The notes below the pieces were generated by a model. That model had not been told where the DNA came from. It made no database searches and was given only the letters and a program-made list of their open reading frames with translations. This document shows positions 36,003 to 45,280 of a DNA stretch of 64,000 bases, one piece after another. The stretch's first letter is position 1. Each line of letters begins with the position of its first letter. Made by a program: the position numbers and the translations under genes. Origin of the DNA: Flaviramulus sp. (GTDB lineage Bacteria; Bacteroidota; Bacteroidia; Flavobacteriales; Flavobacteriaceae); assembly GCA_030731745.1 (NCBI GenBank), contig JANQTJ010000014.1, positions 41,331-105,330 on the forward strand, given 5' to 3'.

Positions 36003-39000
36003 TTAATTGATTACGATTTTTTTTGTTAACACCTCATTAGCTTCTGTTCTTAAACAAACAACATATGTTCCGGTTGAAAGGTTATCGAATCGAATCCCAT
36101 TTTCTAAAGTATTGATTGATACATTCTGTAACTCCATCACTTTTTGTCCGCGCATATTTATCAAGGCAAAGTTTTTAACTTCAGCATGTAACTTTTTAGC
36201 ATAAAACGTATTTGTTGCCATTTTATAATACATGAAGTTCTCATCTGCCAAGGTTTCTTCGGTGCTTAACACTTGGGATTGGTTTTTAAATACAATCTCA
36301 AAGCGTTCGTTAAACTTACCTTGTTCTGATGAGAAAGCATAAGCTTCATCATTTGTTAAATCAAAATAAATTTCTGTTAAGTTATCTCTTAAATAAATCG
36401 CTTGATTTTCATCAATGTTATCTATTTCTGTGATTTTTATTTCAAAAGAATTGCTTCCTGATGATTTAAAATTTAAAGGTACAACTTTATCGTCTGTAAT
36501 AGCACTATATGCCTGTATATTAAAGTTATCACCTTCTAAGTTTAGATTTAAATCGTTGTTGTTTGATTCCGTACATTTTGCATCGTACCCATAATCAAAA
36601 CCATCGGTTGTTTCTTCACTAAATCCTAACAATAATTCGCGTCTGGTTTGTGGTCCTGATATCGAATTAAATTCTAATCGGATTTTTTGCATCTCTGGTG
36701 GTGTTTCTCCAGCCTTTGTTGTACTTCCTTGTGAGGATTTACTTGATGTCCATTTAGAGAATACAGATCCATTATTGTAACCATCATAATCAACTTCTTT
36801 TATAAATACGCGCTGATTGTTGTTAAACTCTACTTGACCATCGGCTATAATTTCTGTCATAAATCCTTGACCTATTGGCAAGTATCTTGATGGGGTTATG
36901 GTACCATCTTGCGACCCATTATTTCCTCCATAAAAACCTACAAATTGATAAGCTCTACACGACCCTAATTTATTTACTTGAGCATAACCACCATTATACT
37001 CATTTAAATTATGTGAGTTTCCACTCCATTGTTGCCATAATTGTAAGCTTCCATCTATAACACCTGCATTATCATCTATAAATTTATGAATGTCTAACGC
37101 TGAAGCATATGGGTTTCCTAAAAGGTATATTGTTTTAGATGCATTTTGTATAGATCCTGGTCCTCCTTTATCGGTTACATTTACTAATATAGTTCCATTA
37201 TTTGGCTTTCCTTCAAAAATGTATTGTTGTTCTGTTCCTGCTACTCCCGTTCCTTTTTGGGTATAACCGACTCCTGGCTGGAGAGCTGTATTAGTACTTA
37301 CTCGTGACCAATCCCAATACGTTACCCCATTTTTAAAGGTATATATCCAATAGTTACTGATACTACCATTTCCTGTATAACCATTTGTGAATAAACAACC
37401 CATACCTGTTTCATCTTTTAACATGTTTAGCGAAAAGTCTGAATTGTTGGCGTTATTTGTAGCTGCATTATTGTCTGATAAACTTGTTACTCCTTGAAAG
37501 CCTATAGGAGATGACCAATAATTATATCTATAAGCATTTGAAGTTCCTTCTTGGCGTCTTAATAGTTTACCTTCTGCCGAGGTTACTAAATCACTATTTA
37601 CGGTTTGTATTAATTGTGAATCTGATAATAAATCTAAAGTTCCATTTAATTCTAAATACCAACTGTTCTCAACTAAATGATCGCCCTCTACGGTTAACTT
37701 TTTCCCTAAATCTATAATTAATCCTAACGTTTTAAAATCATGACTCACTGTAACATCATTCGAAATCTTTACTATTCCATAATCATTATAAGCAGCAGCG
37801 TTTTCTATATCCCAAACATCGCCATGTAACCAAGTTGACTCACTTGTCCATAACCCAGAATTAATCGCTTCATATGGCATCGGTGCCGTTTGATCTTGGA
37901 CGGTTGTAATCCAATTTATATACATGAAATTATCATAATTTGAATAATCTATTGTTCTTCCCATTTTAATATCCGTCATTGGATAATAGGCAATTAAATT
38001 AGCCCAAGGAATTGTATTTCCTGTAGCAATATCCTTAATGTCTTTTTGAACGATACTTCCTTTTACATTACCTGAATTTTCTTCAATTTCTTGATAAACC
38101 ATTTGCTGTATTTGATCATCAGTTAATAAGATATCAAAAACTCTTACTTCATCAATATCACCTTTAAAATATTGATTGTCTAATAATTGATTTGAATATC
38201 GTCCAACTTCAAAAACTTCACTAGCATCTGAACTAGCTGTTAAAGATACCCCCGAAACACTCTTACTATCTTGTACTATACCATCTACATATATCTTGAT
38301 TTTACCTGTACTAGCAGAAAAACTTCCTGTTATATGGTGCCACTCATCATAATCAATTTCCGATTTACCGTTACCACCAACTTTTTGCTGAGAACTTCCA
38401 TTTGTTGAAACACTAAACGCTGGGTGATGTCCGTTTTCTAACCATAATTTTAGAGCCATATCTTCTGAAGCTATTACCATATTAGTAGTGTTTCCTGAAT
38501 CAGATTTTACCCATGCCATAATTGTAACATCGCTCATCCCAGCCATAAAAGAATCTCTGGATAAATAATCATCAACACCATCAAAATCAATACTTGCTAT
38601 ACTTGGTGGATTGATATCAAATAAATCTCGGTAGTCTAAATCGCCACCTATAGTTGCATCAAAATCTACATCTCCAAAAGAAGCTGTTAGATCTGGAACA
38701 TCTCCTGTTGAAACCTCATCATTAACATCTAAATGTGCTGTGACAAAATCAAAAACATCATCTAATCCATCTCCATCTGCGTCTATTCCACTTAAAACAC
38801 TAGCTTGTCCATTTTCTTCTATATCTGGTACGCCGTCATTATCTGTATCACTATCTAAATAATCTTTAAGTTTGTCACCATCAGTATCTTCTAAATTAAT
38901 TAAATCTGTACCACCCATGACAGACTCATAAACATCATCCAATCCATTATTGTTAACATCAGTTATATTACTACTTATATTACTTGGTGGAATATAACCT

Positions 39001-39908
39001 ATGGTTGGTTGTGCTTCTACATTGTCTGGAAGCCCATCATTATCGGAATCAATATCTACCGTATCTAAATAAGCATCATTATCAATATTACATTTAGAAC
39101 TTACACCAAAATTAGTTAATCTGGTACTGGTATTAACTGTTCCAGTAGCACCATAAATTAAATCTACATGAGAAAATATATCAAACTCCATATATAGATA
39201 AAAATCTGGATCATCTCCTTGTGTTCCTCCATCATCTGGCTCATCTTCCCAATCAGTAGATCCTCCTGCAATTGTAGGGTCTAATCTATAAGTTGTATAA
39301 CCAGCTGGCCCTCCTCCATTAACAAAACCTGCTTGCTCTAAATTAGTGGTTGAACTTAAATAACCAGTTACAGAAGATGTTACAGTTGAAGGGTTAAAAC
39401 CTGCTATCTCGGTAAAATCATCACCATCTCTTGTATCAATATCTCTTAACTCTAAAATCATCCCATATAAAATTGCTGGCTCTCCTAATGGATTTGCAAT
39501 ACTAGCGCTTCCTGCCTCTACCAAATCAAAGGAGTAGGTAATGTACTCATCCACGCTGGAATTAAATCGATTTACTCTTAGCTCATTATTACAATCAACT
39601 CTAAAAGATCCATTTATGGTTAAAACGGTTAATATCAAATCATAATATTGATTTTGATACAAAAGAGCGTTTGAATAAATTACTTTTTCTCCTTCTTGAA
39701 CATCTGAAATATTTGCAGCAGTTAATGAGCTAGCATTATCAAATTGAATAGTAGCTGAACACTCATAGGTATCTGGAATACCATCATTATCATCATCTAA
39801 ATCAATCGAATCTATAACTCCATCGCCATCACTGTCTTGAGAATAGATATTATTAGTAGTCAAAAATATAACTACAAATAAAAACTTTAAAAGTAGAAAT
39901 TTCTTCAT
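36003..39908 (-). CDS. Large LamG/TSP3 surface protein with T9SS type A sorting tail
   Basis: A 1301-residue secreted protein. The signal peptide covers residues 1-23. Thrombospondin type 3-like calcium motifs occur at DSDGDGVIDSIDLDDDNDG (25-43), DIDSDNDGLPDNVE and DTDGDKLKDYLDSDTDNDG. A LamG/concanavalin-A-like domain spans about 440-605 (DDYLSRDSFMAGMSDVTIMA to GDIDEVRVFDILLTDDQI). The middle region to 1200 is beta-rich. The last 80 residues form a type A sorting domain (NMRGQKVMELQNVS, GTYVVCLRTEANEVLTKKIVIN) for type IX secretion. It is probably surface-attached or secreted, for adhesion or glycan contact. It is monocistronic, ended by a strong hairpin. Confidence 0.88.
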   Translation of the reverse strand: MKKFLLLKFLFVVIFLTTNNIYSQDSDGDGVIDSIDLDDDNDGIPDTYECSATIQFDNASSLTAANISDVQEGEKVIYSNALLYQNQYYDLILTVLTINGSFRVDCNNELRVNRFNSSVDEYITYSFDLVEAGSASIANPLGEPAILYGMILELRDIDTRDGDDFTEIAGFNPSTVTSSVTGYLSSTTNLEQAGFVNGGGPAGYTTYRLDPTIAGGSTDWEDEPDDGGTQGDDPDFYLYMEFDIFSHVDLIYGATGTVNTSTRLTNFGVSSKCNIDNDAYLDTVDIDSDNDGLPDNVEAQPTIGYIPPSNISSNITDVNNNGLDDVYESVMGGTDLINLEDTDGDKLKDYLDSDTDNDGVPDIEENGQASVLSGIDADGDGLDDVFDFVTAHLDVNDEVSTGDVPDLTASFGDVDFDATIGGDLDYRDLFDINPPSIASIDFDGVDDYLSRDSFMAGMSDVTIMAWVKSDSGNTTNMVIASEDMALKLWLENGHHPAFSVSTNGSSQQKVGGNGKSEIDYDEWHHITGSFSASTGKIKIYVDGIVQDSKSVSGVSLTASSDASEVFEVGRYSNQLLDNQYFKGDIDEVRVFDILLTDDQIQQMVYQEIEENSGNVKGSIVQKDIKDIATGNTIPWANLIAYYPMTDIKMGRTIDYSNYDNFMYINWITTVQDQTAPMPYEAINSGLWTSESTWLHGDVWDIENAAAYNDYGIVKISNDVTVSHDFKTLGLIIDLGKKLTVEGDHLVENSWYLELNGTLDLLSDSQLIQTVNSDLVTSAEGKLLRRQEGTSNAYRYNYWSSPIGFQGVTSLSDNNAATNNANNSDFSLNMLKDETGMGCLFTNGYTGNGSISNYWIYTFKNGVTYWDWSRVSTNTALQPGVGYTQKGTGVAGTEQQYIFEGKPNNGTILVNVTDKGGPGSIQNASKTIYLLGNPYASALDIHKFIDDNAGVIDGSLQLWQQWSGNSHNLNEYNGGYAQVNKLGSCRAYQFVGFYGGNNGSQDGTITPSRYLPIGQGFMTEIIADGQVEFNNNQRVFIKEVDYDGYNNGSVFSKWTSSKSSQGSTTKAGETPPEMQKIRLEFNSISGPQTRRELLLGFSEETTDGFDYGYDAKCTESNNNDLNLNLEGDNFNIQAYSAITDDKVVPLNFKSSGSNSFEIKITEIDNIDENQAIYLRDNLTEIYFDLTNDEAYAFSSEQGKFNERFEIVFKNQSQVLSTEETLADENFMYYKMATNTFYAKKLHAEVKNFALINMRGQKVMELQNVSINTLENGIRFDNLSTGTYVVCLRTEANEVLTKKIVIN

Positions 39909-40299
39909 AGGTTAATGTTTAATAGTTTGGGACTATTTTATTATTATGAGTATTCTAAATAAATTTCAGTAAAATGGATTTAAAAATCTTAGAGGGAAGA
40001 TGTATTAATTATCAAAAATCAATAAACAGTTCTAAATTAATTACTTACAATATTACACATTATTACTTTTTAATTAATTAAAGCTTATCATTATTCGACG
40101 AAACATTTAAAAAACCCAATTAAATATATAACAAAAACGTTAAATACATAAAAACGGGATGTGTGACATATATTTTTAAATTATGTAGCAATATTAATTA
40201 AAAAAATCGACGAAATAAAATAAATTAACGTTAAAGTGCTATTTTATTTCAACGAACAGTGATTTTAAGATTAATTATCAACAATAAATAAATCAAAAT
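39909..40299. other. 391-bp intergenic region upstream of the LamG/T9SS gene
   Basis: Very AT-rich and without a coding frame. It contains the nested palindrome at 40212-40250 next to radA, and CGACGAAA occurs twice (near 40096 and 40208). It must also contain the promoter of the gene at 39908, but no TAnnTTTG box stands out on the minus strand near the start. Confidence 0.55.
40205..40252 (-). terminator. long AT-rich hairpin downstream of radA
   Basis: GAAATAAAATA (40212-40222) and TATTTTATTTC (40240-40250) are perfect 11-bp arms. The 17-nt loop contains the palindrome TTAACGTTAA. On the minus strand the stem is followed by GTCGATTTTTTT. It may end radA transcripts or mark a protein-binding cruciform. 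Confidence 0.5.
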
Positions 40300-41658
40300 T
40301 TAGGTTAAAAGTGCTACTAAATCTTCAATTTTAGAAATTAAATGGATGTTTATTGTTGTAGTTTTTAGTGAAATTTTATTGTATTTGGAAACAAAAATTG
40401 TTGAAAAACCTAATTTTTCTGCCTCTAAAATACGTTGTTCAACACGTTGTACGGGTCTTATTTCTCCAGATAATCCAACCTCAGCTGCAAAGCAGAAATC
40501 TTTTTGTAAAGCTATATCTTCGTTTGAAGATAAAATAGCAGCAACTACAGCCAAATCAATTGCAGGGTCGTCAACCGTAATACCACCAGTTATATTTAAA
40601 AATACATCTTTAGCTCCTAATCTAAATCCTGCTCGTTTTTCTAAAACGGCTAACAACATATTTAACCTTTTTGCATTAAATCCTGTAGCACTTCGTTGAG
40701 GGGTGCCATAAACTGCTGTACTTACTAAAGCTTGCACCTCAATCATTAAAGGTCGCATACCCTCTAAAGTTGCAGCAATAGCATTACCTGATAACTCTTC
40801 GTCTTTTTTAGAAATTAGAATCTCAGAGGGGTTGGAAACTTCTCGTAAACCAGAACCTTGCATTTCATAAATACCCAACTCGTTTGTAGAACCAAATCTA
40901 TTTTTATGAGCTCTTAAAATTCTAAAAACATGATTACGATCACCTTCAAATTGTAAAACGGTATCAACCATATGTTCTAATATTTTAGGCCCTGCTATAT
41001 TACCATCTTTTGTAATATGCCCAATTAACAAAACAGGTGTAGCCGTTTCTTTAGCAAATTTAATTAACTCAGCGGTACATTCTTTTATTTGAGAAATACT
41101 TCCTGAAGACGATTCAATATAATCACTATGAAGCGTTTGAATAGAATCTATAATTACAATATCAGGTTCTAAAGCTTCAATTTGTTTAAAAATATTTTGA
41201 GTTTTAGTCTCTGTTAAAATATAGCAATTATTATTATTTGGGTTGATGCGTTCTGCTCGCATTTTTATTTGTTTCTGACTCTCTTCTCCAGAAACATATA
41301 AGGTTTTGTAAGGTAATTTTAGAGATATTTGAAGCAATAAGGTACTTTTTCCTATACCTGGCTCGCCCCCTAAAAGCGTTAAAGACCCAGGAACAATTCC
41401 ACCACCTAAAACGCGATTAAATTCTCCATCAAAAGTATTTAAACGTGCTTCTTTAGTCGTATCAATTTCGTTGATTCTTAAGGGAATTGAAGCTTTTTTT
41501 ATTGAAGAAGTTGGGGTTTTCCAATCACTTTTTTCAGGTTTTTGAATCAACTCTTCAATAATAGTATTCCATTCCTTACAGGCGTTACATTGCCCTTGCC
41601 ATTTAGCATATTGCGTACCGCAGTTCTGACAAAAAAAAGTAGTTTTTAACTTAGCCAT
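40300..41658 (-). CDS. radA: DNA repair protein RadA
   Basis: A 452-residue RadA (Sms), a RecA-like helicase that promotes branch migration in recombination. Domains in order are the N-terminal C4 zinc finger CQNCGTQYAKWQGQCNAC, a RecA-like ATPase with Walker A GGEPGIGKST near residue 92 and Walker B-like DIVIIDSIQ, the RadA-specific HKNRFGSTNELG motif, and the C-terminal Lon-like domain (TGGITVDDPAIDLAVVAAIL). Length is normal. Its ATG shares one base with the stop of the esterase gene (TAATG), so the two are coupled. A long hairpin lies about 50 bp beyond its end. Confidence 0.97.
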   Translation of the reverse strand: MAKLKTTFFCQNCGTQYAKWQGQCNACKEWNTIIEELIQKPEKSDWKTPTSSIKKASIPLRINEIDTTKEARLNTFDGEFNRVLGGGIVPGSLTLLGGEPGIGKSTLLLQISLKLPYKTLYVSGEESQKQIKMRAERINPNNNNCYILTETKTQNIFKQIEALEPDIVIIDSIQTLHSDYIESSSGSISQIKECTAELIKFAKETATPVLLIGHITKDGNIAGPKILEHMVDTVLQFEGDRNHVFRILRAHKNRFGSTNELGIYEMQGSGLREVSNPSEILISKKDEELSGNAIAATLEGMRPLMIEVQALVSTAVYGTPQRSATGFNAKRLNMLLAVLEKRAGFRLGAKDVFLNITGGITVDDPAIDLAVVAAILSSNEDIALQKDFCFAAEVGLSGEIRPVQRVEQRILEAEKLGFSTIFVSKYNKISLKTTTINIHLISKIEDLVALLT

Positions 41659-42809
41659 TAAAACCCAAAATCTGCTTTAATTAAATCAGCTCTTTCCAAA
41701 ACTAAATCTTTTGTTATGCCAGCTATTTCATCTAGTGTGTAAGCAGATTGATATGTTCTCATAGCTTTTTTTGGCTCGCCTGTTTCTTCATAAAAACGTG
41801 CGATGTAATATAGACCAAGTAATGTTTCTGGGTATTCTTTCCTGGCTATTTTACCTAATTCTTCGTAGTATTTGAAAGTTTCGTTTTTTTCTATAGCTGC
41901 TGAAATTGCTTTAAAATCATTAATCAGTATTTGCTTTTCGATTCCAAACAAATTATTTATAGTTTGATATTTTTCTTGAAGATAAACTACTGGCGATGTT
42001 TCTAATTTTAAAATAACCTCTTTATACTCTTTCTTTGAAATTGGTTGAAAAACTTTAAACATCCCTTCTATAGCTTTTGGTATGGCATGTGTAGGTAGGG
42101 AGTAATGCGATGGTCCTTCAAAACTATTAAAGGCATATTGTACATTTTTATTTTCTATGGCTGAAATATCTTTGTGTAAAGCAGTAGTCATATCTAATAT
42201 TGATTTGTCATCATTAATGGTGTTAGCCAAATAATAAAATATTTTTGATTCTGTTTTTGTTAGAATTTCTGGAATGTAGTCTATCATATTTGGAGCTAAT
42301 TCTGGACTCAGGGAAATATATCCTTGAAAAAAAGGGTTAGGTTTTAATAAATAATAATTAATAAAATTTGCGGTTTCACCGTGCCCTATTGCAACTCTAA
42401 AATTACCTATTCTGTAATTATTTTCCAGATAAGAAATGACTTCCATACCTATAAACTCAAAAAAAGATGCGCCAGTTTCGATAGGTAGCGAGTTTTGTTC
42501 AGAGTATAAACAATCGTCGTATCTTTTATCTATTTGATTAATCCCTACTACAATGGCCTCTGGCATATCTTCCCAATAAGAAAAATAATCTACGTTTCCG
42601 GCTACAGCTTCAAACATATAATCCCCGTCAAGCACAACAAACAATGGGTAACTTTTATCATTATCAGAATTGTACCCTCTAGGAAGTTGAATTTTTAATT
42701 GACGATCTTCTCCTAATTTTGAAGATTGAATAGATTCGTATTTAACTTGTGCTTCAAAACTATGAAAACCGAAACACATGAACAAAAAGAAAACAACTGT
42801 ATTTTTCAT
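41658..42809 (-). CDS. Putative esterase (alpha/beta hydrolase) with C-terminal TPR-like region
   Basis: A 383-residue exported protein. The ORF track extends it 64 codons upstream to 43001, into the flippase gene, but the ATG at 42809 begins a clean signal peptide (TVVFFLFMCFGFHSFEAQ) and is preferred. The body matches the esterase D-like family (PF00756): LKIQLPRGYNSDNDKSYPLFVVLDGDYMFE. The nucleophile elbow appears as AIGHGETANF, with the Ser position replaced by His (G-H-G-E), so catalysis is doubtful. The tail (about 310-383) resembles a TPR unit (EETGEPKKAMRTYQSAYTLD). It lies between a flippase-like gene and radA. Confidence 0.78.
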   Translation of the reverse strand: MKNTVVFFLFMCFGFHSFEAQVKYESIQSSKLGEDRQLKIQLPRGYNSDNDKSYPLFVVLDGDYMFEAVAGNVDYFSYWEDMPEAIVVGINQIDKRYDDCLYSEQNSLPIETGASFFEFIGMEVISYLENNYRIGNFRVAIGHGETANFINYYLLKPNPFFQGYISLSPELAPNMIDYIPEILTKTESKIFYYLANTINDDKSILDMTTALHKDISAIENKNVQYAFNSFEGPSHYSLPTHAIPKAIEGMFKVFQPISKKEYKEVILKLETSPVVYLQEKYQTINNLFGIEKQILINDFKAISAAIEKNETFKYYEELGKIARKEYPETLLGLYYIARFYEETGEPKKAMRTYQSAYTLDEIAGITKDLVLERADLIKADFGF

Positions 42810-42904
42810 TTTTAATATGATTTGAGATTTAATATGGCAAGGTAATAAATTAACAGAGAGATTGAAAGCAAAGTTTTGGTAAGCTTGGTAGAAATATATA
42901 AAAT

Positions 42905-43864
42905 CTAAAGAGATTTTTTTCGATTGAAAATAGGCAAATATATTAAAGATAAACCTCCAAAAATTATAATTAAAAGTGTTTGGGAAGTCCACATAATCCA
43001 ACCTAATGCTCGACTTGGATCTTCGGGAAGATTAAATAATAAAAATGCCAAAACTATAGCTTCAGGATACGAACCAATGCCGCCATTTGTAGCTGCAATA
43101 CTAAAGCTACCTGCTATAAAAGCTATTAATACAGCTGCAAAAGGAATATTAGATGTTTGTTCAAGTGAAAAAGTAGTTACATAAAACATAAGCACATACA
43201 TGAGCCAGATAAACAGGGTGTGAAAAATAAAAGCCCATTTCTTTTTCATTTTAAAAATACTTAAAGCACCTTCAATTAAACCGTTTACAAAAGTTTTAAT
43301 TTTCAAGGCAACTTTAGAGTTACTTCTTTTTATATATCTTAAAAAAATGAGTACTAATAGTAATAATGTAATGAATCCTAAAATAATTTTAAGTGGGTCG
43401 AATTTGTCTATTAAAAATGCATAAATAAATTCAAACTCCAGAAAAAGCGTAATCATTATAATTCCTAACATAACAATAACGTCTGCAATACGCTCAGCAA
43501 CTATGGTCCCTATACCTTTTTCAAAAGGAACAGCTTCATAATTTGTTAAAATAGAAGCTCTTGCTACTTCTCCTGCTCTTGGAATGGTATAATTAATTAA
43601 ATACGTAGCAAAAACTGCCATGATACTATTACCAAATTTAATATGATATCCCATTGGCTCAAGCTGAAAACGCCAGCGGTATGCACGAGATAAGTGACTT
43701 AAAAGCCCAAAAAACATCCCTAAAACAACCCAAAAATAATCTGCTTTTTTAAAATATAGAAGTAACTCTGTTAAAGATATTTGGTATAAAGAATACCAAA
43801 CCAAAAGAACTCCTAATAGTAATGGGAGTATAATTTTTAATAAACTTCTCGTTTTTTGATTCAA
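42905..43864 (-). CDS. Lysylphosphatidylglycerol synthase TM-region / UPF0104 flippase-like membrane protein
   Basis: A 319-residue integral membrane protein with about eight transmembrane helices, matching the LPG synthase transmembrane (UPF0104) family. Signatures are LSHLSRAYRWRFQLEPMGY near residue 55, YLINYTIPRAGEVARASIL near 90 and AATNGGIGSYPEAIVLAF near 260. The family flips lipids or supplies the membrane half of MprF; no synthase domain is attached. The start is a TTG, three bases after the panD stop and in the same frame; no ATG is available nearby, the first internal Met being inside helix 2. Co-transcription with panCD is likely. Confidence 0.82.
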   Translation of the reverse strand: MNQKTRSLLKIILPLLLGVLLVWYSLYQISLTELLLYFKKADYFWVVLGMFFGLLSHLSRAYRWRFQLEPMGYHIKFGNSIMAVFATYLINYTIPRAGEVARASILTNYEAVPFEKGIGTIVAERIADVIVMLGIIMITLFLEFEFIYAFLIDKFDPLKIILGFITLLLLVLIFLRYIKRSNSKVALKIKTFVNGLIEGALSIFKMKKKWAFIFHTLFIWLMYVLMFYVTTFSLEQTSNIPFAAVLIAFIAGSFSIAATNGGIGSYPEAIVLAFLLFNLPEDPSRALGWIMWTSQTLLIIIFGGLSLIYLPIFNRKKSL

Positions 43865-43867
43865 AAT

Positions 43868-44218
43868 CTACTTTAACAAGTTTGTTGTCTCGTCTGGAAA
43901 TACCAATGATGGTTTAAAAACTTTTGCCTCTTTAATATCCATAAAAGCATAAGTTATTAAAATTAAAGTATCGCCAACTGATACTTTTCTGGCAGCGGCT
44001 CCATTTAGTGTGATTTCACCAGTTTTTCTAGGTCCTGGGATGCAGTAGGTTTCTAAACGTTCACCATTATCATTATTAACAATTTGAACCTTTTCTCCCT
44101 GTATAATATTAGCAGCATCCATTAAATCTTCATCAATGGTAATACTTCCTATATAGTTAAGTTCTGCACCCGTGCATTTAACTCTATGAATTTTAGATTT
44201 TACTACTTGAATTTGCAT
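43868..44218 (-). CDS. panD: Aspartate 1-decarboxylase
   Basis: A 116-residue pyruvoyl enzyme making beta-alanine for pantothenate and CoA. The self-processing Gly24-Ser25 site is visible in [11 protein letters not shown], and the substrate-binding Lys9 and Arg12 region (KSKIHRVK) and the GAAARKV segment are present. Length is typical. It follows panC by 13 bp, and these two supply both halves of pantothenate synthesis. A good promoter (TTG-N21-TATCTTTG) sits inside the panC 3' end, 4 nt from the panD ATG, suggesting extra, leaderless panD transcripts. Confidence 0.96.
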   Translation of the reverse strand: MQIQVVKSKIHRVKCTGAELNYIGSITIDEDLMDAANIIQGEKVQIVNNDNGERLETYCIPGPRKTGEITLNGAAARKVSVGDTLILITYAFMDIKEAKVFKPSLVFPDETTNLLK

Positions 44219-44222
44219 GTGG

Positions 44223-44254
44223 CAAAGATAATTAATTTAAAGCGATATTATCAA
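44223..44254 (-). promoter_or_regulatory. internal promoter for panD (-33 TTG, -7 TATCTTTG)
   Basis: On the minus strand TTG (plus CAA, 44252-44254) is followed after 21 nt by TATCTTTG (44223-44230), which ends 4 nt before the panD ATG. It overlaps the panC stop region. Confidence 0.5.
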
Positions 44255-45083
44255 TGAGTCTGATATCATCTGCATATACGGCAATAAACGCTCTATATAC
44301 TTTTATGTTTGATTTTTGTTTAATTGGCTTTAAGGTTTCAGCATCAGCAATTAAAAAATATTCTAGTTTTAATAAATCATGCTTTTTAAACTGATTTTCA
44401 ACCCATTCCTGAACTTTATTAGCACTTTTTGTGCCAAAATGTTCTTTGGCAGTTTTTAAGATTTCATATATAAAAGGTGCTGCTGCTTTATAATTTGGTT
44501 TTAGGCGTGTATTTCGAGAACTCATAGCTAAACCATTGCTCTCTCTATGAATTTTACAACCAAGTATTGTAACTGGTATATGATATTTTTCAACTAATTT
44601 TTTTATAATGGCTAGTTGCTGAAAATCTTTTTCACCAAAATAAGCGTTATCTGGTTTTATAATTTCTAAAAAACGCTTCACAATAGTACCAACGCCATCA
44701 AAATGGCCGTTTCGAAATTTACCTTCCATTTCAAATTCCAGTCCATCAAAGTCAAATTTTTGAGAAACTGTATGGCCTTCATACATATCCTGTACAGAAG
44801 GCGCATAAACTAAAATGTTTGTTTTACTAACTGTTTTTAGAAGTGTTATATCACTATCTAAAGTTCTTGGATATTTTGCTAAATCTTCTTGATTATCAAA
44901 CTGTGTGGGATTAACAAAAATAGTAACAACAACTTTGTTATTATTTTCTAAAGCTTTTTTTACTAATTGCAAATGCCCTTCATGCAATGCTCCCATAGTT
45001 GGAACCAAGCCCAATGATAGCTTTTTTGCTTTTAAAGCATTTATTTTTGTTACAATTTGTTGTTTTTCTGTGTAAACTTCCAC
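44232..45083 (-). CDS. panC: Pantothenate synthetase
   Basis: A 283-residue ATP-dependent ligase joining pantoate and beta-alanine to form pantothenate. Landmarks are [16 protein letters not shown] with the HIGH-like signature, [39 protein letters not shown] and the C-terminal SRNTRL. Length is standard. It starts the panC-panD-flippase-esterase-radA run and has a -7 box 24 nt upstream, in a divergent gap with the GT5-like gene at 45281. panB is not in the window. Confidence 0.97.
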   Translation of the reverse strand: MEVYTEKQQIVTKINALKAKKLSLGLVPTMGALHEGHLQLVKKALENNNKVVVTIFVNPTQFDNQEDLAKYPRTLDSDITLLKTVSKTNILVYAPSVQDMYEGHTVSQKFDFDGLEFEMEGKFRNGHFDGVGTIVKRFLEIIKPDNAYFGEKDFQQLAIIKKLVEKYHIPVTILGCKIHRESNGLAMSSRNTRLKPNYKAAAPFIYEILKTAKEHFGTKSANKVQEWVENQFKKHDLLKLEYFLIADAETLKPIKQKSNIKVYRAFIAVYADDIRLIDNIALN

Positions 45084-45107
45084 TATTTAATAAAAAATTA
45101 ATGGGTG

Positions 45108-45115
45108 CAAACTTA
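45108..45115 (-). promoter_or_regulatory. -7 promoter box for panC
   Basis: The minus strand reads TAAGTTTG, matching TAnnTTTG, 24 nt from the panC ATG. Confidence 0.45.
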
Positions 45116-45146
45116 AGATTTTACAATCAATTAGCATAAATTTTTG

Positions 45147-45154
45147 TATTTTTG
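45147..45154 (+). promoter_or_regulatory. -7 promoter box for the GT5-like/DUF4270 unit
   Basis: TATTTTTG followed by CATG matches TAnnTTTG on the plus strand. It would give a leader of about 120 nt before 45281. The leader includes the short palindrome GATGTTTCAAACATC (45241-45255). Confidence 0.45.
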
Positions 45155-45280
45155 CATGTTTTTTATTTTGAATTTTAAATGTTTAGCTCTTTAAATATGA
45201 GCTTTATGAAATTTAAAATTTTTAAAAATTAATAATCGCTGATGTTTCAAACATCATTATAAGTCAACAAAAACAAACAT

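Noticed and set aside
38750-39070. Repeated GAT/Asp-rich stretches as DNA repeats
   Set aside because: They encode the TSP3 calcium motifs and are explained by the protein sequence.
42810-43001. Longer esterase start overlapping the flippase-like gene
   Set aside because: The extra 64 residues are low in coding character and hide a clean signal peptide that starts at 42809.
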